Shown: piece after piece, positions 1 to 8,848 of the stretch | Layout: each line of letters opens with the position of its first letter | Position numbering within the stretch: position 1 is the stretch's first letter | Assembly (NCBI GenBank): GCA_040218415.1 | Contig: JAVJRN010000058.1 | Location: forward strand, 15,330-79,329 | Direction of reading: 5' to 3' | Source: JAVJRN01 sp040218415 | Lineage (GTDB): Bacteria; Bacteroidota; Bacteroidia; Cytophagales; Cyclobacteriaceae | DNA: 64,000 bases | Notes under the pieces: model-generated | What the model saw: only the letters and a program-made list of their open reading frames with translations | Told to the model about the DNA's origin: nothing | Databases searched by the model: none | Translations under genes and position numbers: made by a program

Positions 1-1975
1 CTGGAATACCAATTCCTGTATCCGATATCTGGATCAGAATTTTGCCCGATTGTTTTTCGTATTCGCGTATGGAGACAGTAATTGTTCCTAATTCTTCGGT
101 ATGTTTGACCGCATTGGAAAGTAGATTATAGATGATTTTCTCGAATTGATGAGAATCGATTCTAACTACTTTTTCATTGACCAATTCATTATTGAATTTG
201 AGCACGATTCGCTTGAGTATCGCCGCACTGTTAAACATTTTAAGTAATAAGTTCAGGTAAGCGTCAATCCTCACGAGCTGAAGTTTCAATTCCATTTTAC
301 CCTCTTGCAGGCGAGATAAATCTCGTATTTCGTCAGTCATCAAGAGTAATTTCTTACTGTTTCGATACCCAGATTCCAACAGTTGTTTACCTGAAGCCGA
401 CAAGCCTTCCTCTTCGAGTACTTGGTCTATACTTCCAAGTATTAAAGTCAAGGGACTTCTCAGATCGTGGGAGATATTTGAAAAGAAGTTGGATTTGGCA
501 ATGTCCAGTCCTTGCAGCTTTTCAGATTTAGCTTCTACTTCCTTTTTCTGTTCTTCTATGATAAGCTTTTGCTTGCTTATCAATTGGAGTCTTCGGTAGA
601 TGATGATTAATAAGACGATGATGATGGATGCACTTACCAGAGTAATGATTAAAATTATTTGTTGTGTCCGCTGTTTGGCCTGCTCCACAGCCAACTCCTG
701 TTGATGTTCCTGCTCATCAATCAGCTTTTGCTTATCATATTCAAATTCGGCTTCAAGCTTGCCAATTTCAGAGAGTTTTGATTCATTAATAATAGAGTCT
801 TTGGTAATCGTATATTTCTGAAGGTTGAAATAGGCCGAATCAAACCTGCCAATGAGTTCAAAATAATTGGCCATTGTTAGGTGAATATCTCTTATCATAG
901 AGGGTTCATTGATCTGATAGGCAAGCTCCTTCCCTTTCAAGAGATAATTAATGGCTTTTTTACTATCGTACATTTGAATGGCCAACATGCCAAGGTTTTG
1001 AAGGCTAAAGGCTATTAAATTCTTGGCTTGAATACTGCTGGCAAGCGCATAGCCTTGTTCGAAATATTCGATTGACTTTTGGAACATCTTTTCTCTCTGA
1101 TAGGCAGCTCCTATATTGCAAAGCACATTGCTAGTAAGCCGATCAAATCCATTGCTTTTTGAATCTTCCAGCGCTTTGAAATACATCTTTAATGCCGCTT
1201 CGGTTCCCTTGTCATTTTGTAAAGCAATGGCCCAGTTGATTTTCCAGGTGATCATTCCTCTGGGATCTCCCAGCAAACTATCCGATTTAATTGCCTCTTG
1301 GTAGTAGTCATAAGATTTACCGTATTCCCCAAGGTTTTGGTAACTCGCTCCTATCACCCCAAATATGGATCCTTTACGAGTGTCCAGATCCAGACTGTCT
1401 ATGATGGTGAGCGCATCCAGATTGATAGCTATGGCTTCAGGGTATTCATCCATTCTAAAATAGGTCATACTTAGCCCATTCATATTGGTGATAATGTCCT
1501 CTGGTAATTGTTCTTTTTTAGCTATTTCCATTGCCTCGATATAGCTGGAGGCCGCTTTTTCATAATTATTGTTGAAAAAATAAATATTCCCGTAGAGGTT
1601 ATGGATTTTTGTTCTTTGACTTTGCGTATTTACCAAACTGTCCGCTTTAATAGCGTAGCGTAACGCTTCGTCTGTATTATTTCTTCTTCTATATACATCA
1701 CCTAATTTGTGATAGGCATTGACTTTATAATCGTTTAAATTATTTTCGATGGCCAATTTCAACAGCCGATTAGAGTAATATTCGGCAGTATCAAGATTAG
1801 AAAAGGTAGCTCTTTTGGCAATTTGATCGAGCAGCTTCAGCTGCTCTTCCACCTTATTGGCTCCAATCAAAATAGATTTTAAGGAATCTACTTCTGCCGT
1901 TTGGGCAAGACCACCAAATGTAAATTTGAAAAGAAGAATAAGGATTATAGAAAATCTGGTAAGGCGCGTGTGCAT
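1..1975 (-). CDS. TPR-containing sensor histidine kinase, partial (3' end outside window)
   Basis: The reading frame opens at an ATG at 1975 and runs to the left edge without a stop, so the C-terminus is missing. The N-terminus (MHTRLTRFSIILILL...) looks like a signal peptide. About 400 residues of tetratricopeptide-type helices follow, then one membrane helix (near 600-660), a coiled coil, a HisKA dimerisation box with the phospho-acceptor in SNISHDLRSPLTLILG (near 440-490), and a HATPase domain with an N-box (LLSNAVKHTEE) and a G1 box (DTGIGIP) at the edge. This is the periplasmic-TPR kinase architecture common in Bacteroidota. It probably autophosphorylates in response to an unknown periplasmic or membrane signal. 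Whether a receiver or an output domain follows cannot be seen. Confidence 0.85.
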   Translation of the reverse strand, partial: MHTRLTRFSIILILLFKFTFGGLAQTAEVDSLKSILIGANKVEEQLKLLDQIAKRATFSNLDTAEYYSNRLLKLAIENNLNDYKVNAYHKLGDVYRRRNNTDEALRYAIKADSLVNTQSQRTKIHNLYGNIYFFNNNYEKAASSYIEAMEIAKKEQLPEDIITNMNGLSMTYFRMDEYPEAIAINLDALTIIDSLDLDTRKGSIFGVIGASYQNLGEYGKSYDYYQEAIKSDSLLGDPRGMITWKINWAIALQNDKGTEAALKMYFKALEDSKSNGFDRLTSNVLCNIGAAYQREKMFQKSIEYFEQGYALASSIQAKNLIAFSLQNLGMLAIQMYDSKKAINYLLKGKELAYQINEPSMIRDIHLTMANYFELIGRFDSAYFNLQKYTITKDSIINESKLSEIGKLEAEFEYDKQKLIDEQEHQQELAVEQAKQRTQQIILIITLVSASIIIVLLIIIYRRLQLISKQKLIIEEQKKEVEAKSEKLQGLDIAKSNFFSNISHDLRSPLTLILGSIDQVLEEEGLSASGKQLLESGYRNSKKLLLMTDEIRDLSRLQEGKMELKLQLVRIDAYLNLLLKMFNSAAILKRIVLKFNNELVNEKVVRIDSHQFEKIIYNLLSNAVKHTEELGTITVSIREYEKQSGKILIQISDTGIGIP

Positions 1976-2104
1976 AGAAATAGGTAGGACGTTAGTTCCA
2001 TTAAATTAGCTAAATGAAACGTTGATTGGAAATTTCATGGAGGATAGTTCGAGAAATCATGCATGAATCATGTGAAAGATAATTGATCACCACCCTTTAT
2101 TGAC

Positions 2105-2425
2105 ACCAGCTAAAAGCTCGCAAAAGCAGAGGGAATTCTCTTTAAACAGAAGGGGATTTCTCCCTGCTGTCGAAATGACGGAAATGGTTGGTCGTCATGT
2201 CGAACTGAGGCAAAGCGAAAGGAGAAGTCTCCGTCAATTTACCGTCACTTCGACACGGAATGCAATGGAGTGAGAAGTCTCCTGAAATGGAGGGGGATTT
2301 CTCCCTGCGGTCGAAATGACGGGAATGGTTGGTCGTCATGTCGAACTGAGGCACGAAGGAGACATCCCCCTAAACAGAAGGGGATTTCTCACCCTTTCTG
2401 CGGTCGGGTTCGAAATGACGGCTCT
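2105..2425. repeat. Dispersed repeat cluster, family shared with 36640-37435
   Basis: This is non-coding DNA built from short related blocks. They include gaaatgacggaaatggttgg, cgtcatgtcgaactgaggc and gacatccccctaaacagaag, and the stop-poor frames in it are low-complexity artefacts. The same blocks recur at 36640-37435. Self-complementary words such as cgaaatgacg / cgtcatgtcg would allow folding. Bacteroidota genomes often carry this sort of interspersed repeat. The rest of 1976-2563 holds no gene except the leader stub listed separately. Confidence 0.8.
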
Positions 2426-2525
2426 GAACTACACCTCCACTCCATAGATGAACTAGTTTGATGAAAAGCATAAAAAAAAGCCGTATCCTGAAAGCCGGGG
2501 CAGAGAGACCCACCGCCACAGTGAA

Positions 2526-2561
2526 TCAGCCTTTGTTTGTATTGCGGATCAGGAAAAGCAT
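2526..2561 (-). pseudogene. Array leader stub at the 3' end of the array
   Basis: Two bases after the last open array gene stops, the minus strand reads MLFLIRNTNKG-stop. This is a degraded match to the MLFLLRKIRRK leader that starts the other array genes. The spacing equals that between intact neighbours, which suggests that one more copy once stood here and was lost when the repeat block at 2105-2425 or another event truncated the array. Confidence 0.6.
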
Positions 2562-2563
2562 GT

Positions 2564-3283
2564 TTATTGGCGTTTGATTTCACGATCAAGATTTCTAATG
2601 AGGTCTACTACTGCTTCTCGGATATATGCATAAGTGCTACTTTGTTGATTTAAAGCCCCAACCTGAAGCTTTAATAGTTCTTTCAAATAATCATCCTTAT
2701 AAATCGATGCTAGATTTTTAGGTTTGCTACGTTTAGCGTTCATGTCTGCTAACATATTGTGAAGGCCAAAATCCGCTAACTTTATATAAAAAGGCTGTAT
2801 GAACCCTTCAATTTTCTGAATAGTAGGATAGTGAAGGTCGTAAAGTGTAGTAATATCTCGTCTTAAGGAATCACTTGAAATACTCGTCAGGCCTGTGGAT
2901 GATAAGGCTTTGTAAGCAGAAGTATTATTTGCAAAAAACACACCAGCAGATAATCTAAAATATGCTTTCTCCAAAGAATCGGTTAGCGGTGTATAATTGT
3001 CTAAATGCGCCAATAGCTGAGCATGCCCATTGATAATATTACTTATTCCATCGATGTTACTGTCAATGTCTATAAGGTCTTGATTGAGGTTATTTTTCAT
3101 TTCTGCAAGCAGAACCAATTCTTCGCGCCGTTCCTTTAAGGCGCTATAATTGGACTCAATCTGCACCGCTATCAATATACCTGCTACGACCAGTACAATC
3201 TCGCCAATGGCATAGGGCAGATAGGTCGCTATCTGGGTTTTTTTCAACAGTTTGCGGCGGATTTTTCTGAGCAGGAAGAGCAT
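2564..3283 (-). CDS. DUF6090-type membrane protein, terminal array member
   Basis: This 239-residue member has leader MLFLLRKIRRKLLKK and a membrane helix at about residues 21-42. The helix starts LPYAIGEI, with Pro replacing the usual Leu, and the exit motif is ESNYSALKERRE rather than DDWN. The core motif is TGLTSISSDSLRRDITTLYD. A basic N-terminus before the helix predicts a cytoplasmic leader and an extracytoplasmic C-terminal domain. It is the last open gene of the array, 3 bases after its upstream neighbour, and its leader has drifted more than those in mid-array. Confidence 0.8.
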   Translation of the reverse strand: MLFLLRKIRRKLLKKTQIATYLPYAIGEIVLVVAGILIAVQIESNYSALKERREELVLLAEMKNNLNQDLIDIDSNIDGISNIINGHAQLLAHLDNYTPLTDSLEKAYFRLSAGVFFANNTSAYKALSSTGLTSISSDSLRRDITTLYDLHYPTIQKIEGFIQPFYIKLADFGLHNMLADMNAKRSKPKNLASIYKDDYLKELLKLQVGALNQQSSTYAYIREAVVDLIRNLDREIKRQ

Positions 3284-3286
3284 GGG

Positions 3287-4315
3287 TCACGGTATTTGTT
3301 TCGTATAAGTATCATCATGATTTCCTTGGGAACGAACCAGTATTTGTCCATCTTCCTCCACTTTGAAAATGCGATATGCGCCGGGATAAATATTGACCAC
3401 CATGCTATTTTCATGGTTGAAATAAACCGGTGCATCTTCAAAATATAGTTTATTATCATTTTGAGTGAATGAAATTAAGTCCAAGTCCCTGAAGGCAAAC
3501 GTGCCGGTCAACTGCTCCACTTCTAAGGATGTGGGCAACCTAAGCACAAATTCATCAGGTATAGTGTCCTGGCCGAGGGCAGCTGTAACCTCACGATAGT
3601 TGTGCATCGCTAAGTACTCATAATCTACTGTAAGCCTCAAAGCAACCTTTACAATATTATAGTGATATCGGGAAATATTGTTGCGACTCTGAGGATCAGA
3701 ATAGAAATAATCTATAAAATATGACGGAGGTACTTTTGACCCCCGAAAAGAGAGCATCATATAGTCTGCATACCACTCCTTATTCTTGATATTCTCTCTG
3801 TAGTCCCAGAATACTTGACGAGTAGATTGTATCGATTTGTTAAGAATATTGGCTCGGTTGTTATATTGAAAAGTCAGATTATCATAAACTTCGGGGTGTT
3901 TGCGAGATGCCAGATCTCCGAGCAAGGTCAGTTTTTCATAGCCTTCACGACTAGGCTCAAACGATGTTAAACTATTAAAAACTCTTGTAACCTTCTGATA
4001 TCGTTCTTTTCTAAGAGAATCTTTTGGTATGGAATCAAACAGTATCACATCGAGCAAAGAATCCTTTTCAAAATAGTAATCCTTTAGCAAACGAATGTTT
4101 TCTATGTCCTTCTTTAAGTCGAGTTGTACCAGCTTCAGATAGTTCTCCAGCTTTTCATTATCTTTTCTTTGTTCGTTCCAGTTGTCTAATTGAACGGCTA
4201 TCATAATCCCTACCACAACAAGAAAGATCTCCCCAATAGCATAGAGCAGATAGGAGACTATTTTATTATCGGTGGAAATCAGTTTGCGACGGATTTTTCG
4301 GAGAAAGAATAGCAT
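3287..4315 (-). CDS. DUF6090-type membrane protein, long form with C-terminal beta-rich domain
   Basis: At 342 residues it is about 100 longer than the usual member. Leader and helix are standard (TYPE MLFLLRKIRRKLISTDNK, then LLYAIGEIFLVVVGIMIAVQ), followed by DNWNEQRKDNEKLENYLK. The core region reads GYEKLTLLGDLASRKHPEVY. From about residue 262 an extra segment begins with LTGTFAFRDLDLISFTQ and carries alternating hydrophobic strands (KLYFEDAPVYF, MVVNIYPGAYRIF). Only two other members (4318-5379 and 20961-21992) have this extension. The fold is not recognised; small beta-barrel-like domains of this style follow enzymes and sensors in Bacteroidota. Confidence 0.8.
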   Translation of the reverse strand: MLFFLRKIRRKLISTDNKIVSYLLYAIGEIFLVVVGIMIAVQLDNWNEQRKDNEKLENYLKLVQLDLKKDIENIRLLKDYYFEKDSLLDVILFDSIPKDSLRKERYQKVTRVFNSLTSFEPSREGYEKLTLLGDLASRKHPEVYDNLTFQYNNRANILNKSIQSTRQVFWDYRENIKNKEWYADYMMLSFRGSKVPPSYFIDYFYSDPQSRNNISRYHYNIVKVALRLTVDYEYLAMHNYREVTAALGQDTIPDEFVLRLPTSLEVEQLTGTFAFRDLDLISFTQNDNKLYFEDAPVYFNHENSMVVNIYPGAYRIFKVEEDGQILVRSQGNHDDTYTKQIP

Positions 4316-4317
4316 GG

Positions 4318-5379
4318 TTATTTTATTTTGATCAGTTTGGCATCAAACCGAATAGAGTTAAAAACAGCTGTATCGCCTACTGCAGGCTCGGCAGTATCAA
4401 ATGAGATGGTTGTTCCAGAACTATTGTAAATGGTTTTTTTGTTGTTAAAGAATAACTCTATAGAAACTTTGGAGTCACCTACATACATTTTAACGTGGTT
4501 TTGAAAAGGCTCAATATTAAAAACCAAACCCATTAATACTTCTTCTTCAAACGTGTCGGTCAAGACTACCTCATAAGTCCCTTGTAGCTTCTTGGTGTCC
4601 TCCCGTGAGATATTCACTTTGTTTTGTGCTATATAAGAAGGGAGTTCAGCGTTCATATCCAGTTGCTGTTGAATCATTCGATAGGCCAATTGTGCCTTCA
4701 ATGAGAATCTACTAACCCACCTGGCGTAATTAAATATTGCAAAGTTCCTGTAGTTAAAAAGTTCGTTTTTATAGAAGGGATCATTTAAGAAGTAGTCCAC
4801 TGCTTCATCAGGGATTGATCGGAATTGATAATGCCAGGGTTTGGTCCTAACCATACGATCCCAGTTTTCGTCAGTTTGCAGGTTCAACCGCTCATCAAAC
4901 TTGTCAACTTCATATTTGTGATAAACATATATTTCATTGAGTAAATCTACGATTGGTTGATATCTAGGATGGATGTTGTCTGAATTCTCCATCAGTTTCG
5001 TATACCCATTGTCATGAATTTTGATGTGTTGTGCTTGGTAAGTCAATCCTATTAATTCAATCCCTCGATCACTTTTGTAGTCCTCGACAGTTAATGAGCC
5101 ATTCAAGGCCGTCAGTATTAGGGAATCTTTCTGGTCGTAGAAGCTGATAATTTCCTCTGCTTTTTGAATGTCCTTCCCAAGGTCTTTTTGTATTTCCACA
5201 AAAATGGCCTTGATTTTTTCTTCCATTTTGCGCTTCTCATTCCAGTTGTCTATCTGCACGGCTATCAATATTCCCATTACTACCAGAAAGATTTCGCCAA
5301 TGGCATATAGTAAATATGAGACAACCTTGTTTTCCCCAGAAAAGAGTTTACGTCGGATTTTGCGGAGTAAGAAAAGCAT
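4318..5379 (-). CDS. DUF6090-type membrane protein, long form
   Basis: This 353-residue protein is the longest member. Leader MLFLLRKIRRKLFSGENK, helix LLYAIGEIFLVVMGILIAVQ, exit DNWNEKRKMEEK. The mid-part includes GYTKLMENSDNIHPRYQPIV at the position of the family core. A C-terminal extension from about residue 260 starts with KLQGTYEVVLTDTFEEEVLM and ends in alternating strands. It resembles the extension of its downstream neighbour in layout but not in sequence, so the pair may be an old duplication followed by strong divergence. The stop lies 2 bases before the next start. Confidence 0.8.
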   Translation of the reverse strand: MLFLLRKIRRKLFSGENKVVSYLLYAIGEIFLVVMGILIAVQIDNWNEKRKMEEKIKAIFVEIQKDLGKDIQKAEEIISFYDQKDSLILTALNGSLTVEDYKSDRGIELIGLTYQAQHIKIHDNGYTKLMENSDNIHPRYQPIVDLLNEIYVYHKYEVDKFDERLNLQTDENWDRMVRTKPWHYQFRSIPDEAVDYFLNDPFYKNELFNYRNFAIFNYARWVSRFSLKAQLAYRMIQQQLDMNAELPSYIAQNKVNISREDTKKLQGTYEVVLTDTFEEEVLMGLVFNIEPFQNHVKMYVGDSKVSIELFFNNKKTIYNSSGTTISFDTAEPAVGDTAVFNSIRFDAKLIKIK

Positions 5380-5380
5380 G

Positions 5381-6109
5381 CTATTTAGTATTTGCGGTCA
5401 GATCTACTATTCTATCAATCATTTCATCTACTTGGGCAATCGTGGATAATTCGCACAAAAGTTCATACCGATAATATAAAGTCCACATTTGATTAGCAAA
5501 CATCTCGGTCTCCATAAAACTTGGGTTAAACTCATGATCTCTGTAAAACTTCTTGAGTCCCATGTTTTTCATGACATAAGGTATCATGATGGTTTTTCTG
5601 TACTCCTGTAGCTCATTTTCAGCATTTTGAAAATTTAGCAGCACATCTGGCCATTGAATGAGTAGCTCCCGTAATTTTCTATTGCTGATATACTCGAAAG
5701 ATGACGTGCTGACGAGTGACCGAATGGTACTCTGAGAAGGTTTGAAAGTTCGGCTGTATGAAATTGTATTCTTAAAATGATGGTATAAAGAATCGTAGTT
5801 CAAAATACTGACGTCATTAATCGGGGTAGCGTCAAGTATCCATTTCATACTATTATAAGCTGCGAATAAATTCTCTTCTAGTGTATCAAACTGAGCTCTG
5901 TTGAGTTCAAATTCCGCATGTATTTCTTCAATGAGGACACGCTCTTTTGCCCGTTCTTTTGAATGGTTATTTGCATTGTCAATTTGCACGGCGATCAATA
6001 TACCCACCACAACGAGTAAGATTTCCCCAATGGCATAGAGCAGGTAGGATAAAAATTTGTTGTCAGTGGAAATCAATTTTCGGCGAATTTTACGAAGGAG
6101 GAAGAGCAT
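5381..6109 (-). CDS. DUF6090-type membrane protein
   Basis: The 242-residue member has leader MLFLLRKIRRKLISTDNK and helix LLYAIGEILLVVVGILIAVQ. The exit motif has drifted to DNANNHSKERAKER, lacking the Trp. The core reads STSSFEYISNRKLRELLIQW, matching the variant type with a Trp (QW/EW/SW) after the LR helix seen also at 11123-11875 and 22746-23498. These three probably form a sub-lineage although they carry different leaders, which points to leader swapping. Confidence 0.78.
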   Translation of the reverse strand: MLFLLRKIRRKLISTDNKFLSYLLYAIGEILLVVVGILIAVQIDNANNHSKERAKERVLIEEIHAEFELNRAQFDTLEENLFAAYNSMKWILDATPINDVSILNYDSLYHHFKNTISYSRTFKPSQSTIRSLVSTSSFEYISNRKLRELLIQWPDVLLNFQNAENELQEYRKTIMIPYVMKNMGLKKFYRDHEFNPSFMETEMFANQMWTLYYRYELLCELSTIAQVDEMIDRIVDLTANTK

Positions 6110-6111
6110 GG

Positions 6112-6846
6112 TTATCGAGTTGAAAGTTTTCTGTATTCTTCTTTTACACTCGACAAACAGGAGGAATTTACTTCAATGATTTCTACTAAGGCAAGATTCA
6201 ATCCCCAGACGTGATTTCCGAGTAATCTGTTTTTTATCTCGGCTAATTGTAAATAAACATTTAAATCTGGTCTCATATCTCCAAATGTGAACTTTCCGAA
6301 TAAATTTGGGATACGTTCGTATATTGCATCCATACATTTCTCTTGCAGTTTTTTGTACAAAGCCTCATCATTTTCAAGGTATTGATCATATTTAAAGTAT
6401 GTTTCAAGAATCTTTTTGCGCAATAATTCATTGCTAATTACCCCTAAAGTTCCTGTGCTTTTCATTTCACTTAAAGTAGTGGCAGATGGTTTAAATGAAT
6501 AGCGGTTAGCCCATTGAGATTGGAAAATTTGATAAAGTGAATCTTCATTGATTTTTTTGCCTTCCCAAAATTCTTCAAGTCGATCTTTGCTTTTCACTTG
6601 AGCGTCAGATATCTTTTTTATAGATGCGAGATAGATTGAATCCTGGGTCAAGTCATTGATCAAGTCCGAGATGTATCTCATTTCAGTTTTGTGATTCTGT
6701 TTTTGTTTATTCCAGTCATCAATCTGTACAGCTATCAATATACCGACTACTACCAAAATAATCTCGCCAATGGCATATAGTACGTAGGTGGTGAATTTAT
6801 TTTTTATAAGCATTTTTCGTCGGATTTTTCGGAGGAGGAAGAGCAT
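6112..6846 (-). CDS. DUF6090-type membrane protein
   Basis: The 244-residue member has leader MLFLLRKIRRKMLIKNK, helix at about 20-41 (VLYAIGEIILVVVGILIAVQ) and exit DDWNKQKQNHK. The core is STGTLGVISNELLRKKILET. Charged coiled-coil-like stretches follow the helix (KTEMRYISDLINDLTQD). It starts directly next to the stop of its upstream neighbour with no gap, so translation is probably coupled. Confidence 0.8.
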   Translation of the reverse strand: MLFLLRKIRRKMLIKNKFTTYVLYAIGEIILVVVGILIAVQIDDWNKQKQNHKTEMRYISDLINDLTQDSIYLASIKKISDAQVKSKDRLEEFWEGKKINEDSLYQIFQSQWANRYSFKPSATTLSEMKSTGTLGVISNELLRKKILETYFKYDQYLENDEALYKKLQEKCMDAIYERIPNLFGKFTFGDMRPDLNVYLQLAEIKNRLLGNHVWGLNLALVEIIEVNSSCLSSVKEEYRKLSTR

Positions 6847-7602
6847 TTAGCTGGATTTTAATCGATTCAGTTCATTTTCTATTTTGATGATCAACTGCTC
6901 TATTTGCACTTTCAATTGGGTTGAGTGTCGCTTGCCAATCAAATTGCGGGCAAAGGAGTGGTGCAGCATATTCAAAAAGTTTTTGTCATTTATCAACAAG
7001 TCTCCATCGGTTATTAAGAATTGAGGCCCTTTTTCCGTTAGATCAGTGACATCCAGTTTTACATACTTTAAGGTATAAGGAATCATGATATTCCGATAGT
7101 CTCTGAGTCCCTGGTCAAGTTCGTGGGTCATATAGTAAAATTCGATTTCATAAATGCTTAGGATTTCTTGTCTCAGACTGTCATTGGTAATCAAATCAGC
7201 GCCCTGCATTTTGAGGTTATCATAGGCACTCTTATCAAATTTGGGTGTCGGAAAACCTAATGAAGAGTTTATCTTATATGCTAAACTATCCTTCTCTTTG
7301 AGTATTTTCCTGCCTTCAATTAATGTGATGGCACTTTTTAGTCTGTTACTTGTTTTAATAAAGGCATCAATACTTTTATCCAGTTGGTCGACTGCCGTGT
7401 ACATGCTAGCCCGTATTTGTTGAAGGCTTTCAATTTCTTGCTGCCGCTTCTGCCGATGTTTGTTCCAGTCATCAATCTGTACAGCAATTAATATTCCCAC
7501 CACAACTAGAATAATCTCACCAATGGCATAAAGTAGGTAGGTCACAACCTTGTTATCAGTGGAAATCAATTTTCGGCGGATTTTGCGGAGGAGGTATAGC
7601 AT
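6847..7602 (-). CDS. DUF6090-type membrane protein
   Basis: The 251-residue member has leader MLYLLRKIRRKLISTDNK, with Phe3 changed to Tyr. Helix LLYAIGEIILVVVGILIAVQ is followed by DDWNKHRQKRQQEI. Core MQGADLITNDSLRQEILSIY is the cleanest form of the family consensus. A later motif, RDYRNIMIPYTLKYV, is shared with 5381-6109 (EYRKTIMIPYVMKNM). The first MLFLL-class gene after the MKRI block, it lies 2 bases from the stop of 7605-8282's neighbour region, so the class boundary falls between ordinary, tightly packed genes. Confidence 0.8.
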   Translation of the reverse strand: MLYLLRKIRRKLISTDNKVVTYLLYAIGEIILVVVGILIAVQIDDWNKHRQKRQQEIESLQQIRASMYTAVDQLDKSIDAFIKTSNRLKSAITLIEGRKILKEKDSLAYKINSSLGFPTPKFDKSAYDNLKMQGADLITNDSLRQEILSIYEIEFYYMTHELDQGLRDYRNIMIPYTLKYVKLDVTDLTEKGPQFLITDGDLLINDKNFLNMLHHSFARNLIGKRHSTQLKVQIEQLIIKIENELNRLKSS

Positions 7603-7604
7603 GG

Positions 7605-8282
7605 TTATTTTTTGAGTTCGTCTTGAATGAGCGTAAGCACATTTTTCGCTTGTTTCTGGCTTTCTTTCAAATGATTCTGATATCTGGCGATCAGAGAGTA
7701 ACCGCCCACAATATCATTGATACCCGCTTCTGACTGCACGAATGAAGCATCAAAAAACTTCCGCTGATCTAAGGAGTAGTAGTTTCTTGTTCTTACTAGA
7801 AAATCAAGAAGATATTGAATATAGTTATTGTCATAATATTTATAGGTGATATTATATTGCTTGTTGAGTTTGTAATAACCCGTTTTGATGGATTGATTAG
7901 TGATAAGCTCCAAATCCCCACTGGAAATCATAGACTGAAAAGTTTCTGTATTGGCCACATAATTTATAGTAATATAAAGATTCCAAAAAAGTGAGTCCAC
8001 TGTGGCCATGGGTAGTGGTGGCTCTGTTCTCAAGATTTCCACCAGACTTCCCAGGTGATCCTTTCTTCGCTGATAGTATCTTATAGACGTGCCAAGATCG
8101 GTGGTATCGGATTTAATGTCTTCTTGCAGAAGGATCAGATATTCTCTTCCTTTTTCATCATTTTTTCTATCGGTATTCCACTCTTCCACATAAAGAGCCA
8201 AGAGAATACCCAAAATAATCACCAGTATTTCGAGTAGATATTCCGGCCATTTTTGGGAGAGGGTGGTGAAGATGCGTTTCAT
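7605..8282 (-). CDS. DUF6090-type membrane protein, MKRI-leader class
   Basis: This 225-residue protein starts MKRIFTTLSQKWPEYLLEI and has its helix at about residues 15-32 (ending LLALYVEEWNTDRKND). The leader is one turn shorter than in the MLFLL class, yet the Y-L-L, Glu and V(D/E).WN positions align. Core SSGDLELITNQSIKTGYYKL. It is the shortest complete member and the most 3' gene of the MKRI class, adjoining the MLFLL block. Confidence 0.8.
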   Translation of the reverse strand: MKRIFTTLSQKWPEYLLEILVIILGILLALYVEEWNTDRKNDEKGREYLILLQEDIKSDTTDLGTSIRYYQRRKDHLGSLVEILRTEPPLPMATVDSLFWNLYITINYVANTETFQSMISSGDLELITNQSIKTGYYKLNKQYNITYKYYDNNYIQYLLDFLVRTRNYYSLDQRKFFDASFVQSEAGINDIVGGYSLIARYQNHLKESQKQAKNVLTLIQDELKK

Positions 8283-8386
8283 ATATTGTCTTAAATCACT
8301 GATTATAAGGATTTATTGATTTCGCAGATGCTTGGATGGTGAGAGTATCAGTCTTTTAAAAGTGAGACTTTTTGAACCGAAATTAA

Positions 8387-8734
8387 TCAGCAGCCAATTT
8401 CTAAACGATATGCTTTTAAATAATTCAATGCTTGGGCAAGATGAACATCTTCCAATTCTTTTACGGCTTTGAGTTCTACCAAAATTTTCCCCTCCACCAC
8501 AAAATCGGCTCTACGAGTTCCAATTGGTTCTGGTAAGTTCTTGTAGAAAATATTTTGCTCAATTTCTCTGGCAAAGTCCAGGTTTCTCTGACTCAATTCA
8601 TAAGCTAAAGCTCTTTGAGAAATTACTTCCGCCCGGCGGCCCGGCTGAAATCCATTTCCTAAAAAAGAATGCACCTCAAAGGAAGCTCCTATGATCTTTT
8701 CTGTAATCTCACTGTGCAAGTAATCTGTGTTCAT
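8387..8734 (-). CDS. GxxExxY family protein
   Basis: The 115-residue product begins MNTDYLHSEITEKIIGASFE and continues with VHSFLGNGFQPGRRAEVISQRALAYEL. It matches the small GxxExxY family, whose name motif is altered here (GFQPGRRAEV in place of G..E..Y). The later stretch EPIGTRRADFVVEGKILVELKAVKEL resembles the PD-(D/E)XK-like core (D...ELK). No role is established for the family. It is not related to its array neighbours. Its start overlaps (ATGA) the stop of a 26-codon array-leader fragment, so it may be translated by coupling from that leader. Confidence 0.8.
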   Translation of the reverse strand: MNTDYLHSEITEKIIGASFEVHSFLGNGFQPGRRAEVISQRALAYELSQRNLDFAREIEQNIFYKNLPEPIGTRRADFVVEGKILVELKAVKELEDVHLAQALNYLKAYRLEIGC

Positions 8735-8811
8735 CTCTTAATCAGTTTCATCTGTGTTTCAGACTTATACTCAGGCCATTTTTGAGAGAGGGTTTTTATT
8801 ATTCTTTTCAT
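8731..8811 (-). pseudogene. MKRI-class leader fragment coupled to GxxExxY gene
   Basis: From the ATG at 8811 the minus strand reads MKRIIKTLSQKWPEY, the exact start of the MKRI-class genes. It then departs into KSETQMKLIKR and stops. The membrane helix is missing. The stop shares four bases (ATGA) with the start of the GxxExxY gene. It is either a relic that lost its body or a functional translational lead-in for the inserted gene. Confidence 0.7.
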
Positions 8812-8848
8812 AGCCGGTGAGCCTGCCTAGTGTAGCCAGAGATGCGTT

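Noticed and set aside
2142..2589. Short frames within the repeat cluster at 2.1-2.6 kb.
   Set aside because: They are built from repeat units on both strands and have no start context or family similarity; the same holds for 37229-37618.
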